DNA of 64,000 bases from Melieria omissa (GCA_963971225.1 OZ020270.1:67152932-67216931), one strand, 5' to 3'. Positions 21,190-31,999 are shown, counted from the first letter of the stretch. A program made the numbers and translations. The notes: generated by a model from the letters alone, not told the origin.

Positions 21190-22100
21190 TCAAAACAGTC
21201 CAACAAACATTATTGTCTAATCTCAAATTGAGGTACATTTGAATCAAATTGCTTTCTCAAATCTCAAACGTTTTTTCTCAAATTGATCTCAAATATACTG
21301 TTATGGCGTTCTCAACTTAAAAGGCACATTTTTAATATGGAAATTTGCCTTTATTCTCAAATTGAGAATTTAAAATTCTCAAACGTATCTCAAATTGAGA
21401 ATTTAAAATTATCAAACGTATCTCAAATTGAGAATTTAAGATTCTCAAACGTATCTTAAATTGAGAATTTAAAATTCTCAAATGTATTTCAAACGAGCGG
21501 AACGGATGGAATCCAATTCGCCATATTCACACATTTTTATTATGGAAATTTGCCTTTATTCTCAAACTGAGAATTTAAAATTCTCCAATGTATCTCAAAC
21601 GAGCGGAACGGATGGAATCCAATTCGCCTCTTGTATAGATTGGCGTTGCAATTCGCGTGAATTAAAAAAATGAATGGATACATTTATATAAATAATATTT
21701 TCATAGCATTTCATATGTAACGTATATACATTAAGGTCCATTTCATTCATTTTATATTAAGGCAAACATAACTAGAGTCCGGCCGATTAATCGGCATCGG
21801 CATCGGCCAAAAAATTTGGTATCGGTCGGCAACATAACGTAAAATTTTATTAAGGCACAAAAGTCATTTAGTTCATATTAAGGTGGTAAGTTAAACCCAT
21901 TGAGAATTATAAAATTATCAAACGTGGTAAATGAAAATTTTTCCCAACTCATCTCAAGTCGTTCTCAAGTTGATAGCAAACATTTGAAAAACGTTTGAGA
22001 AAATATTAATTTTCAAATTGTAATAATGCTGGAAAACAATTTGATATCAAAGGGTTTCTCAAAGGTTTGAGATTTTTTTGTTCAGTGTTTGTTGGGAGAG
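21190..22100. mobile_element. TCTCAAA-rich non-autonomous element (~0.9 kb)
   Basis: Inverted ends CCAACAAACA (21191 region) and TGTTTGTTGG (about 22087-22096) bracket a stretch full of TCTCAAA/TTTGAGA motifs. 21352-21490 holds four tandem 35-bp palindromic units (TTCTCAAATTGAGAA core). A block of about 100 bp starting ATGGAAATTTGCC occurs twice (21340, 21540). No ORF. The layout of short subterminal motifs plus TIR suggests a DNA-transposon derivative. No target duplication could be fixed. Confidence 0.55.
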
Positions 22101-22205
22101 TACAATGCATGTGAAGCGGTGTTTGTGTGAGTGCTATAAGAGGCCAAAAAGCTCTTATCGGAGGCCAAATTTGTCGAACTTTTTGACACATTTTTTCCTT
22201 GGCCG

Positions 22206-23167
22206 CTGGACATCTATATGATGAGTTATCTGTGGTGAAACTTTAAAAAAACATTAATTAATGGTCCCACTGACTTCAAACTTCGTGAAAGTGTTCTTAG
22301 TGAGAAATAATTTCACACGTGTTTTTCACTTTTTTGAAAATTAAAATCTAACGGGGTCAACAATGGGTTAACAGTTTATATAAAGAAACACGATTTATTG
22401 GTCCTTTTGACTTCAAACTTAGACAAAACGTACTTCAGTCGGGAAATAATTAAAATGTGCTTTTCATATTTTTGAAAATCGAAATGTACCGTGGTAAACT
22501 AAGGGTTACAAATTTGTTTAGAGTAAATGTGAAAACTCATTATTTAAAGGGCCTTTTGACTACACAGTTGTTAGAACCACTTGACATCAAAGATAATAGA
22601 CATATGTTTTTTTATTTTAATCAAAATCTGACGGTCAACAATGCGTTTAACCCTTTCGTGCACATAAGAGTGACAGCTATGGTACGGGGAAACTGTTTAC
22701 AGTTCATAGGGTCCTGAACCGCGCTGAAGATGGCGGATCGAATATGGCGGACGGTAAAGTCAAAAATTCGAGATTTTGAAAAACAAAAAATACAAATACA
22801 AACTGTTCTTGGTATTTTTTCGATATCTCTCTCGGTTTTTGAGTAAAAAATTCATAAACATTAGAACATCATCAGTTTCTTACTCATGTGGTTGCAACGC
22901 CTATGTGCACGAACGGAATAGACGGCAAATAGGGCTGCGATATTTTCAAAGTTTATGAATTTTTTACTCAAAAACCGAGAGAGATATCGAAAAAATACCA
23001 AGAACAGTTTGTATTTGTATTTTTACGTAGAATACGAAAAAATTTTTTGTTTTTCAAAATCTCGAATTTTTGACTTTACCGTCCGCCATATTAGATCCGC
23101 CATCTTGAATTTCCAAAATCTTGCGTGAGAGAGAGAGCTTGCGTGCGAAGCCGCGGGGCCCAGCTAG
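22206..23167 (+). mobile_element. Helitron-like non-autonomous element, copy 1
   Basis: The 3' end reads GAAGCCGCGGGGCCCAGCTAG followed by T, which fits a Helitron 3' end: GC-rich hairpin and CTAG placed before T. Internally, units containing TTTTGACTTCAAACTT recur about every 137 bp (22271, 22408 and a diverged one near 22553). The 5' end is uncertain; CTGGACATCTATATG at 22206 is shared with 823-852. A large inverted repeat (22728-23107) sits inside. No coding capacity. Confidence 0.6.
22728..23107. repeat. Long inverted repeat (foldback MITE)
   Basis: An arm of about 135 bp (22728-22862, starting GAAGATGGCGGATCGAATAT) is repeated as its complement at about 22948-23107, with one insertion of about 20 bp in the second arm and an 85-bp loop. 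It probably inserted into the surrounding Helitron-like element. Transcribed, it would form a long hairpin. Confidence 0.8.
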
Positions 23168-23757
23168 TTAATTAATTAATTTAATTTAATCCTGAGTTAC
23201 TAAAGCCGTTTCGAAAGATTCAAAAATTTAATTGTTCTTTTATATAATCTCCGAACACTGCTGCATGCCGTCGCTTTACAGGACTAATATGTCCCACAGC
23301 TAAAATAACGGATTCCCTATAATTGGCATATCAAAGAGTCACTCGATTACCTACTACCGCGATATGCTATAAATACCAAAAGCATGGCTTGTTACACACG
23401 CTTCGCCACACCAGCCCATCTCCTTGCCGCACCACCGACAGTCACTTGTATGCCAACGTGCGTCGCAATCAAGTGCACAATCAATTAATCACCATTAATT
23501 GATGAGTTTCGCTCGCTTGTGGCTCGCTTTGTAGAGGTGGGGTGTGCTTTATTCGAGCAATCTCTGAACGTATCTAAATGCCAGGTGTGCTGCCGCCACG
23601 CGGTGCATTTGGCGCAATTTTCATGTTTTCAATTACACAAAACAACCACTTACACAAGTGGCAATTTTCCAAATCCCAAAATCTACAATAAATGGCATGC
23701 ACCACGATGGAGCGGGAAGAGAAAGCTGTAGCTGTGGTATGGCCTTTCGCAACGACG
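23168..23757. other. Unassigned sequence left of the Transib
   Basis: No gene recognised. CTATAAATACC near 23370 looks like a TATA box, but no coding exon follows that I can support. Moderately GC-rich compared with its surroundings, so it might be old unique DNA. Confidence 0.35.
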
Positions 23758-25525
23758 CACACTGGGGTAATTCATGCCGATTTTGGCGATTAATTCACCC
23801 GGACTATTTAGACATGAAAAAAGTATTAGACTTAGTTAATTATAGATAAAGAAGTAAAAAATAAATGTATTTGAACATACGTTAGTGGATTTTTTTTTTA
23901 TTTATGACCAAAAATGCAAAATTGTTACAAAAGGGAATACAGAATTCCTCGCTTATTTATGAATTACTATCGGAATCATCATCGTATTCACCCACGCTTT
24001 CACTTTCGCATCCATCGTTATCATCATGATCATCATTGTTCATATCATCGCGTTCTTCATTCGCAATTAGCAACAAATCTAATGGTTCCCTTGTCATGCG
24101 CGTAACTGCTTTATGCGGAAATTTCGTTTCTGTCGATATAATGGGATCAGAATTTATAAGCAGTCTATTTAGAACGTTTTCGTTGGTTTTTTCTCGGCTA
24201 CTTTTTCCAGAAAAATATTTCCTGAAAGCCTTAAAATCTTTATTTCTTGCTTCCCGCGCTTCTACCGATTCGCAACAAGGCGTGAGCTATGACCTCTGGT
24301 CCATTAATTAAATATTTATGAACAGTCGTAGGCATGTTATACCAGGGATAGTACTCGACGAAAGATTTGGCACAATTTAAGGCAAAGAGTTGGTCATTAT
24401 ATAATAAAGACTTTAACGAGTATACCAAAATAACATTGGATTTCGTTCCTAAATGAAAACAACCACCTTTTTTAATATCTTGAAAAAGTAGTCTTTTGCA
24501 GTTACCCTTTAACTAATTAGTTTAATGCACATCACTGCGGTTATTTCAATCGATCATACATAAGTAATACAAACAATAGCAATGCCCAATACTGCAACTT
24601 CTGATAAATAAGGTCAGCTGACCTAGTTTTGCACACACCCTACCACAAAGACAAATAAAATAATCTAAGATATCGAAGTTTTATTTGTTTCAGCATCATT
24701 TGAGATGATTTTGTATTGTGTTTCATAAATATCTTAAAAACCAAAAATACTTACGTGCCGCGATATCCCGCCTTACATGTCGCCTAATATGCTGGTTAAT
24801 ATAAATCTAACGTGCCGGCCCCCCGTAATGTAGGTTAAAAAGCATAAAGAAATACTAAAAACCATACATTGAACAACAAAAACACTAACATAAAACATGT
24901 CGCTTCTTGCTTTTCTCATATTTTTTGCATTTACATTTATTTTTTGTCTTTCCTTTCACGGACAGCGTGCATATTTTGCCAAGACTTTACATACAAAAAT
25001 CGAAATGCTGCAAAAGTGCGCAACAATAGCGCAACTTTTTTTTTCGTAGAAAGTTGCTAGAATATCCACAGATTACGATTATGACAATATTTTAGGTGAA
25101 CATCACTGAACAAACAACTATATGTCTATGAATAGGGCCAAAATAAGGCAGTTTTTAGGCTTTTTTAAAAAAAAATAACAAAAATATTTACGAACACTTT
25201 AAAAAAAATAAAAATTTGTATTTCAATACTTAAATACGTGAACAAGAAGCCTCCATCATCAGTTTTATGCTACTTTAAAAACTTGTAAAATAAATTTGAT
25301 TTAAATAATTGAAAAATTCACGTTTCACGCTGTGCGCACGTCAAATGAAAATAAATGTCAACTTTCAGAGTGCTTTGCGGGAAAACGGTAAACTATTTTG
25401 CAACAACTCTTTCACGTAGTGATGCAGAATTGTATCCACTTTAACCCGGTACCAAAAACATATCTGTATCTTTATTTTTCGTTTTTGAATTAATCGCCAC
25501 TTTACTTATATATTACCCCAGTGTG
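23758..25525 (-). mobile_element. Transib-like DNA transposon, internally deleted (1,768 bp)
   Basis: Both ends read CACACTGGGGTAAT, then 12 unconserved bases, then TGGCGATTAATTCA at identical spacing. A 5-bp duplication CGACG flanks the element (23753-23757 and 25526-25530). The heptamer-like CACACTG start, bipartite end and GC-rich 5-bp duplication are Transib traits, shared with RAG recombination signals. The only recognisable gene part is the transposase C-terminus at 23957-24428; 24430-25500 is non-coding AT-rich DNA. Confidence 0.78.
23957..24428 (-). pseudogene. Transib (RAG1-like) transposase C-terminal fragment
   Basis: Residues F-V-E-Y-Y-P-W-Y-N-M-P-T-T-V-H-K-Y-L then G-P-E-V-I are followed, after a one-base frameshift near 24260, by V-E-A-R-E-A-R-N-K-D-F-K-A-F-R-K and an Asp/Glu-rich tail ending at the stop at 23957-23959. 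The pattern H-K-x-L, P-E-x-I, x-I-G, E-x-x-E-x-x-N-K-x-F-x-x-F-R-K corresponds to the RAG1 C-terminal block that carries the third catalytic acidic residue. The first two catalytic Asp regions are absent, so the gene is dead. The assignment is from pattern memory combined with the Transib-type ends. Confidence 0.65.
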
Positions 25526-25530
25526 CGACG

Positions 25531-25837
25531 CTCGAAGTCGGCAACGATACTACGTTGCGCTGGTAACAACAAATAGTAGAGCCTTCACCGTAGTCGCCGT
25601 AACCGAAAATCACTCATAATAATAATAATGTAACCAAGTAATATAAACCGCAGGCACAACAACAACAAGGAAGCACATTAGTTGAACGCCTGCAATAAAA
25701 TAGCAACATATGTTCAATGTCGACACATTCCCCCCGACCCTATCCTTGCACAAACCCCCACGTATGTAAAGCCGCCAGGTAAACCATGGTCCATGAAGAC
25801 GACGACAAAGTCATAAGAGGTGCCCAGCATCCCAGCA
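25531..25837. other. Gap between the Transib and mariner
   Basis: About 300 bp with (CAA)n and (TAA)n microsatellite traces. Nothing else seen. Confidence 0.4.
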
Positions 25838-25839
25838 TA

Positions 25840-26773
25840 CCTTGTGACCGAGAAGTTTCCGGAAATTCTCATTTAAAATTCGCGCGCTGTATATTTTTCG
25901 ATATTTTAAGTTTCTGTAGGTTGGTAGCACTGTCCTTAATTACTATGCCAAAAATGAGCGCGATCTGTCAGACGGTTTGTTTACGGCAGCTGTTGAAACC
26001 AGTTCACCTCAGTAGTGCGTTGCGATTTTGTTGAGAATTTTCTTCAAAATGAGTACCCTGAACAGGTCTCTTTGGACGTGCTTGATCGTGCCAATTCCGA
26101 TCCAACTTTCATGGAACGCATCATAACTGGTGACGAGACTGGTGACGAGACATGGGTCTACGAGTACGACATGCAAACAAGCCAACAATCATCGGAATGG
26201 AGAGGAAAAGACGAGCCGAAACCGAAAAAACCACGCCAAAGTCGCTCGAAAATCAAGGTAATGCTGATTGTTTTCTTCGATATTCGTGGTGTGGTGCATC
26301 ATGAATTCGTCCCTGAAGGACAAACAGTCGGTAAAGACTATTATTTGACTGTTTTAAGACGTTTGCGTGAAAATATCCGCCGTAAACGGCCTCAAGTGTG
26401 GAAGGATAATTCATGGATTTTTCATGACGATAATGCTCCCTCGCACCGAGCCAATATTATCAACGATTTTAAGGCCAAACATTCAATAAATACCATCGAA
26501 CAGCCACCGTATTCACCTGATCTTGCACCGTGTGACTTTTTCCTGTTTCCCAAACTCAAATTACCACTCAGAGGAACGCGTTTTGAATCCATAGAAGACG
26601 TAAAACAGAATTCGCAGAGGGAACTCAAAGCCATACCGGAACTCAAAGCCATACGTTGGCATATGTGTATCGCTTCTAATGGAGTATATTTTGAAGGAGA
26701 TAAAATAAATAATGATGAAGATTAAGAATTTTGCGTTTTATTTAAAATTTCCGGAAACTTTTCGGTCACAAGG
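25840..26773 (+). mobile_element. Mariner element, copy 1 (934 bp, 5' coding deletion)
   Basis: Inverted ends CCTTGTGACCGAGAAGTTTC / complement of CCTTGTGACCGAAAAGTTTC, with TA on both sides (25838-25839, 26774-26775). The helix-turn-helix region of the transposase is missing. A second copy with the same deletion lies at 56511-57432. Confidence 0.93.
26015..26725 (+). pseudogene. Mariner transposase, catalytic half (copy 1)
   Basis: The open frame encodes about 236 aa of a DD34D transposase: first Asp in I-I-T-G-D-E-T, second in F-H-D-D-N-A-P-S-H, third in Y-S-P-D-L-A-P-C-D, with 34 residues between the second and third. The usual protein is about 345 aa; the paired-type DNA-binding domain is absent. 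A 12-bp tandem duplication (about 26114-26137) repeats G-D-E-T at the first catalytic Asp, and a second short duplication repeats E-L-K-A-I near 26625. Copy 2 lacks the first duplication. With no DNA-binding domain it is not expected to transpose by itself. Confidence 0.9.
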
Positions 26774-26804
26774 TATAACTAGAATGCACTAATCAGCCGC
26801 TTAA

Positions 26805-27530
26805 GGGGGGGGGGTAAGGGTTTCAGCGTAAAAAAACACTATTTTTATGAATTTTTTTTTAAAGTATGGATTGATCAAATTTGTTTAAACCTTTTGTACA
26901 TTATTAAGCATACTTTTAACAATATTCTGTAATTTTTTCATGCAGAAATATTACAAAACAAGCCGGTGACAGAGCTTGCCCCAGAACCTCTATGAAAAAA
27001 TACAATTTGCGGTGATCACTGTATCTCGGTCGGAAATTATCTGAAATCAAACACCATTTAAATGTAGTCAAAGTATTATCAAATCCTCACCCCAACGTTC
27101 TCCGATTATTTTTTTTCATTTAAAAATTTTTGGTGGCCATCTATAGTAAAGTGTAAACTGCTATTTTCCACGAAAAATTCCGCCATTTTGTGGTTTCCGC
27201 CCTTAATGTAAAAAAAATTGTTTACTAAACGTTGGGGTGAGGTATTTTATATGTAGAAAATGTGTACCAAATTTCAAATGAATCGGTTTAGTAGTTTTTA
27301 AATGACAGTGATCACTGACTTTGAAAAAGTAGTTTTGAGAAAAACGCGATAGAAGAGAATAAGCTGTATACCTGCACTAAAGGACAGGGGACTAACTATA
27401 GACCATAACTTCAAAAGTTTTGCTTCGATCGACTTAAAATTTTGAGAATATATTCTTGAAATGTTTAACAATAAGATAAGACAAAAACAAATAATTCGAT
27501 TTTTCGAAAGTGTAAACCCTTACCCCCCAC
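26805..27530. mobile_element. TTAA-flanked MITE (~726 bp)
   Basis: TTAA lies at 26801-26804 and 27531-27534. The inner ends are inverted: GGGGGGGGGTAAGGGTTT and AAACCCTTACCCCCCAC. No ORF. TTAA target and TIR suggest a piggyBac-type or Kolobok-type derivative; which one cannot be decided by eye. Confidence 0.65.
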
Positions 27531-27723
27531 TTAACCGGACTGGCATAGCGGCAATTCGCGCTACAGATGAAAGGGGGATTCTGGTATGTTCCATGGCCTA
27601 TAATCTATATCTATACTATTACTAGCTGGGCCCCGCGGCTTCGCACACAAGCTCTCATGTTTCACCCGATACAAATTTTGAACGCATTGTTAACTCCGTC
27701 AGATTTTGATAAAAAAAACATAT

Positions 27724-27969
27724 CGCTCCTTCGCTGCAAGAACGTCATAACTCAAAAAAAGTTTTTTTTCAGTTTATGGCAGGCCTGTGTGTATCTGCAT
27801 ATGATCTTTTATCTGTCAAAACCTCTTTGTAAAATATTCAATACTTTGCTCACAAGGCGACATGAAAAATGTTTTGACACCTTGAACTGCCTGTAATGGT
27901 AAATTTTAAAATTGAATTTTCTCGGAATGATGTAGTTTTGAGTTATGACGTTCTTGCAGCGAAGGAGCG
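27724..27969. mobile_element. 246-bp MITE in the Helitron-like element
   Basis: Perfect or near-perfect 35-bp inverted ends starting CGCTCCTTCGCTGCAAGAAC. Flanked by ATAT (27720-27723, 27970-27973). Copy 1 of the Helitron-like element has the empty site (ACATATGTCT near 22600), which confirms the insertion. Confidence 0.8.
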
Positions 27970-28104
27970 ATATGTCTATTATCTTTGATGTCAAGTGTTT
28001 CTAAAAGCTCTGAAGTCGAAATGCCCTTTAAATCATGAGTTTTCACATTTACTCTAAAAAAATTAGAGTCAGTCAGCGTTTGACTGCGTATCGTGACGGT
28101 CATA

Positions 28105-28936
28105 ATGTCTCTTCGGTCTCGTTGCGCTTTGTGCTCCAAATCGGTTGCCAAAGACTGCCTATCGTGTGCTCTTTGCAAGTCAGTCTTCCACAAATCGTGT
28201 TGCAGTAGTTTGGACCCGCGTGTACTTGACGTGATCCAAAATAATGCTAATATTGCATTTAATTGTGATACCTGCATAAATTCAAATTGGCATGCCGTTG
28301 TTGCTGCTTTGATTGCCGAAGTTAAAGAGCTCAAATTTCTCATTTCTGCTTTGCTGCCTAATCAGTGTACCAACAACGTTCCCACTGATGTTGCTGCGAA
28401 CTCAGCTGAAGTTGCTAACGGTATTTCTCTCGCCCAATCTGATGTTGCTGCTGCCAGCCTGGCTGATGCTGGCTCTCACTCGCTATCTACTCCATGCAAT
28501 CCCACTGCTGTGGACGCTGCTGCTTACTCCGTTGTTGCTGCTTCTTACGCTCCGAATTCAGACATGCTGCGCGCTCCCAGTCCTACTGTTCGGAATGTTG
28601 CTAATCCCGGTGCTTCTGCTGCCTCTCCGAATGTTGCACTGCGCCCGTGCGCTGCTTTGACATCTGCTCGACCGGCGCCGCCAGATATGGCGTCGCTCTC
28701 TCATCACTTGACCTCGTCTATGTCTCAAGACCAATGCACGCAACATTCGGGTGAGCCTACTACTCTTGAGCATAACGCTCCCTCGCGGGACTCACTGTCT
28801 CCTCGGAACTCCGACTGGGTTACAGTTGCGAAGAACAGGAACAATACAAAGCAATTACGTGTTGTTGGATCTAATTCTAGCATGGAGCTTGATGTGGCTG
28901 TTCGCTTTCGATGGTTACATTTGTCATCGTTCCAAC
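28105..28936 (+). pseudogene. LINE-B ORF1, first part with PHD-type finger
   Basis: ATG at 28105 (chosen over an upstream GTG at 28093) opens a Cys/His finger C-A-L-C ... C-L-S-C-A-L-C ... F-H-K-S-C-C ... F-N-C-D-T-C (residues about 6-56). A coiled region (V-K-E-L-K-F-L-I-S-A-L-L), then an Ala/Ser/Pro-rich linker and the start of the C-terminal domain (F-R-W-L-H-L-S-S-F-Q-P) follow. This PHD layout is known in ORF1 proteins of CR1/Jockey-group LINEs. The frame continues at 29653-29725 and 51600-51753; 832 plus 73 plus 154 nt gives 352 codons plus stop with no internal break. Confidence 0.8.
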
Positions 28937-29644
28937 CATGGTACAATAACAAGGTATGCCAAGTAGACGAATCTCCCTCTTTTTTCGTTTGTTTACATTT
29001 GGAAATGCTGTCAAACAGAGATACTGGAGTTGCGTGTACGCTAGAAATTTAGTACCTTTTTCCATGCATACCATACCTTTTGGAAATGTTCATGCTAAAC
29101 AAACAAGAAATATGCACTAGCTGCCTTAGAGTGAAAAGGTGCTAAATCCACTTTTCAAATTTTACAGGAAAGACAAAAACTAAGTAAAAATAATTTATAT
29201 TTATGTTTATTCTTTGGACTTTCTTTGCTCTGGACTTTGTGCACTTTTCCACGAAGCAAGACTTTTTTGCAGAATCAAATTTTTAAACAAAAAACTCAAA
29301 GAAAATGAACTTAAAAAAACTTCTAATAAAAAAAACTGTTGAAGACAATAACATAACTAATTTGTTTCTATTTTGCTGCAAGTAGCTGGTACCGGACATG
29401 TTATTTACGTCCAAAACTTATTTTTGGCAGAAATATGAGCATTTTTATACTTTTTGCAAAGAAAAAGATACCTATTAAAGTTTTTCTGTGTATTGTAAAA
29501 ACTGTATGCTTTTCAGTATTTTCTGTGCAGCCCTGCGCACTACTCCCATTCTTAAGCACCTCTAATTTTTGTCGTTTGACATTCACATCTCATAGTACAT
29601 GAAGAGTACTCTCCCTATCTGGCATACCTTGTTATTGTACCATG
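28937..29644. mobile_element. P-type MITE, 708 bp, in LINE-B ORF1
   Basis: Inverted ends CATGGTACAATAACAAGG (24-bp match) and perfect 8-bp duplications GTTCCAAC (28929-28936, 29645-29652). The CATG start, the AATAACA stretch and the 8-bp duplication resemble Drosophila P-element termini. It has no coding capacity. Deleting it with one target copy restores S-F-Q-P-S-V-T-P in ORF1. Confidence 0.78.
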
Positions 29645-29652
29645 GTTCCAAC

Positions 29653-29725
29653 CATCTGTCACGCCTGATAACATCGTTGATTATGTTGCGAAACATGCTG
29701 CTATCGACAAGAAGTTATTAACTTG
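29653..29725 (+). pseudogene. LINE-B ORF1, middle part
   Basis: Frame S-V-T-P-D-N-I-V-D-Y-V-A-K-H ... K-K-L-L-T-C continues the C-terminal ORF1 domain between the P-type MITE and the gypsy. The next codon is split by the gypsy target site. Confidence 0.8.
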
Positions 29726-29960
29726 TGTTACGTATCACCACAGAACAAACAATATACAGAATGCGCATCTGGTGTAAAGAAAATTTTCTTCGCGGGTTCC
29801 AGCGGTACGACCCGTTTGTGGATGCGGGGGGAAGCAGTAAAGGGGATGAGAACGCACAGAGCGCGAGAGCGTAAGCTGAGAAGCTGCGACCGCGCACCAC
29901 ACACTGTGGTTGTTGTTGTTGGGCAACAAAGCGATGTGCCGCTTGCATGTTGGTGCTGGC

Positions 29961-30947
29961 CAGTGTTACCGCTGAAAAATTTTCAAAAGTCGCAAAAAAA
30001 GTGTCACAGCCGGAAAAAAAGTGTCATCAAGTGATCGAATTTGCTATGCCATGTATATAAATACATACTTTCATTATTTTACTTTTCGGAGCTCATTTTT
30101 TTAATAAATTCCTTAAGGAGATGATTTTCTGTGAAAAAACTGTTTTCCCCTTAAATTAATTGATGAAGGATATATTAAAAGGTCCCAATATGCATGTTTT
30201 GTATTTATTATGAATACATTTGCATTTCAAAGCATATGCGTGATATACTTACTTATCCATTGGGAGCCATCAAAATTATTTTAGCAAATAACTTAGGCAA
30301 TGCCACAAAAAAGCGCGTGAATTCAGATTAATTTTGTACATTTTTGCGGGAAAACTTAGACATAATTAAAGAGTTGCAAGTAGTTTAACCTTCTACCTTT
30401 CCCTTGGGGTCTAATTCACCCCAGGCAGAATTAAAAAAACGGTTGAGCGGTTTTGTGCGCTCGTTTTGTGTGTTAATCGCTCTTTCAACCCAATAACAAA
30501 TCGAGAAAAACACTTTTCGGGGCTTTCTCCTTTTCTTTTGTTATTTATGCCTTACCTTCCTTCATGTTTTGTCAGTAAATTATATAACCGTTTGGTTGGG
30601 GTCATCCTGACCCCAAAGGACAGCGAAAGCAATTTTGAGCAAGGGACAGGCACAAGGTTAAATGTTGCCAGAGGTGTAATTTTGAAGTACTTACGAGTTA
30701 CCTTTAAAAAGTGAATACCAAAAGGAAGGCATATTATAAATATTACGTACGCAAAAATAAAAAAATTAATTTTGCGAAACAATTTTGAAAATTAATATAT
30801 AAACTTTTTGATAAAACAAAGGGGCAAAAGTCGCATGGTTTTGAAGAAAAGTGTCAAAATAAGCATATTTTTAAAAAGTCGGTGTCAGGTATCATCGGTC
30901 TCCAAAAAGGGTCAATTTGACACTTTAGTCGCACAACGGCAACACTG
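29961..30947. mobile_element. hAT-type MITE, 987 bp
   Basis: Ends CAGTGTTACCG and CGGCAACACTG, with perfect 8-bp duplication GTGCTGGC (29953-29960, 30948-30955). The empty site exists in copy A of the host MITE. No transposase ORF. Its right end (GTCGCACAACGGCAACACTG) resembles an internal stretch of the large hAT copies near 6370 and 42190. Confidence 0.9.
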
Positions 30948-31418
30948 GTGCTGGCTCGTGCTCGCTCTCCGCTTGCTTTTTGACAAACAAGAACAAGAAG
31001 TGGACAGGCAGTTTCATAGAAAAATTGATTGAGCGATCGCCAAGGCACATAAGGTGGTAGCACTACGGGAAAAACCAAAATTCAATGGATTTTATAAGTT
31101 CTTTTGGTCTGCTTGTAAAATAGAAGTTGTAAAAAGTACAAATGGCTACAATGAAATATATGTGTTAAATATTGAAACAACCAAGACGCATTAAGAAAGT
31201 GATAATAAGTGGAAAACTATTGCTACAATGTTGTGCTAATTATCAAAGAATGCTGCAACTACCTATTGAATTTGCCTTGGCGATTGCTTTGCCAAATCAA
31301 CCACTTTCAATGTGCACGAGTAAAGCCAAGCTGGCTTGCTGCGGAAAGCAACAACATTGCGTGTTGTTGTCGAAATGAGAATAAAGCCCAAAACCATCGA
31401 ATCTATGCGTATACAATA

Positions 31419-31999
31419 CACCTAAGTCTGTTTTTACACGGTAGATTGGTTCCAGAAGAAGCCGTGTAAAAAAAAACCGTGTAAAAAAAGACATTGATCG
31501 TATACAAAAATGGGTGATTTGTTCCTAATCTCTAAAACCTATTAAAATTTCTTTACCAAACACGTCTTATTGCATTGACAGTTCACAAAATATTAACACG
31601 TTTCAATTGCTCTGACCAGTAAATTTTATTGTATGCACATAAAGGGAATTCCCCTAAATTAGTGCTATTCACATTTGCTTTGACCAGTAAAAATTGCTTG
31701 TAAAAGGGAAAATCGCGCTAAAAGGGAATTCACTTAAATCTTTAAGCTAGTGTTCGCAAACTATCGATAGCACTATCGATACTATCGATGGTTTCAGACT
31801 TTTTTCTTTCATAAATACTTTTTTGTGATATGAACATACTTCGCAAAAATTAAATTTGACAACAAAAATTTAAGTACATAAAATTTCAAATCGTGCTAAA
31901 TGGAATAAAATCGTGTAAAAAAATTAAAAATATTCAATTTTCAAACCGTGTTATATCAAAACCGTGTAAAAAAAGACCGTGTAAAAACAGACTTAGGTG
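31419..31999. mobile_element. TA-flanked MITE (Tc1/mariner type), 581 bp
   Basis: Inverted ends CACCTAAGTCTGTTTTTACA with TA on both sides (31417-31418, 32000-32001). ACCGTGTAAAAA motifs recur inside both ends. The empty site ACAATACATCAA is present in copy A at about 18820. Confidence 0.88.

Noticed and set aside
23358..23760. Host gene promoter and exon (TATA-like CTATAAATACC)
   Set aside because: No supportable coding exon, splice pattern or domain downstream.
28312..28773. Alternative ORFs on both strands overlapping LINE-B ORF1
   Set aside because: They are shadows of the Ala/Ser/Pro-rich ORF1 linker; the PHD-type frame is the coherent one.
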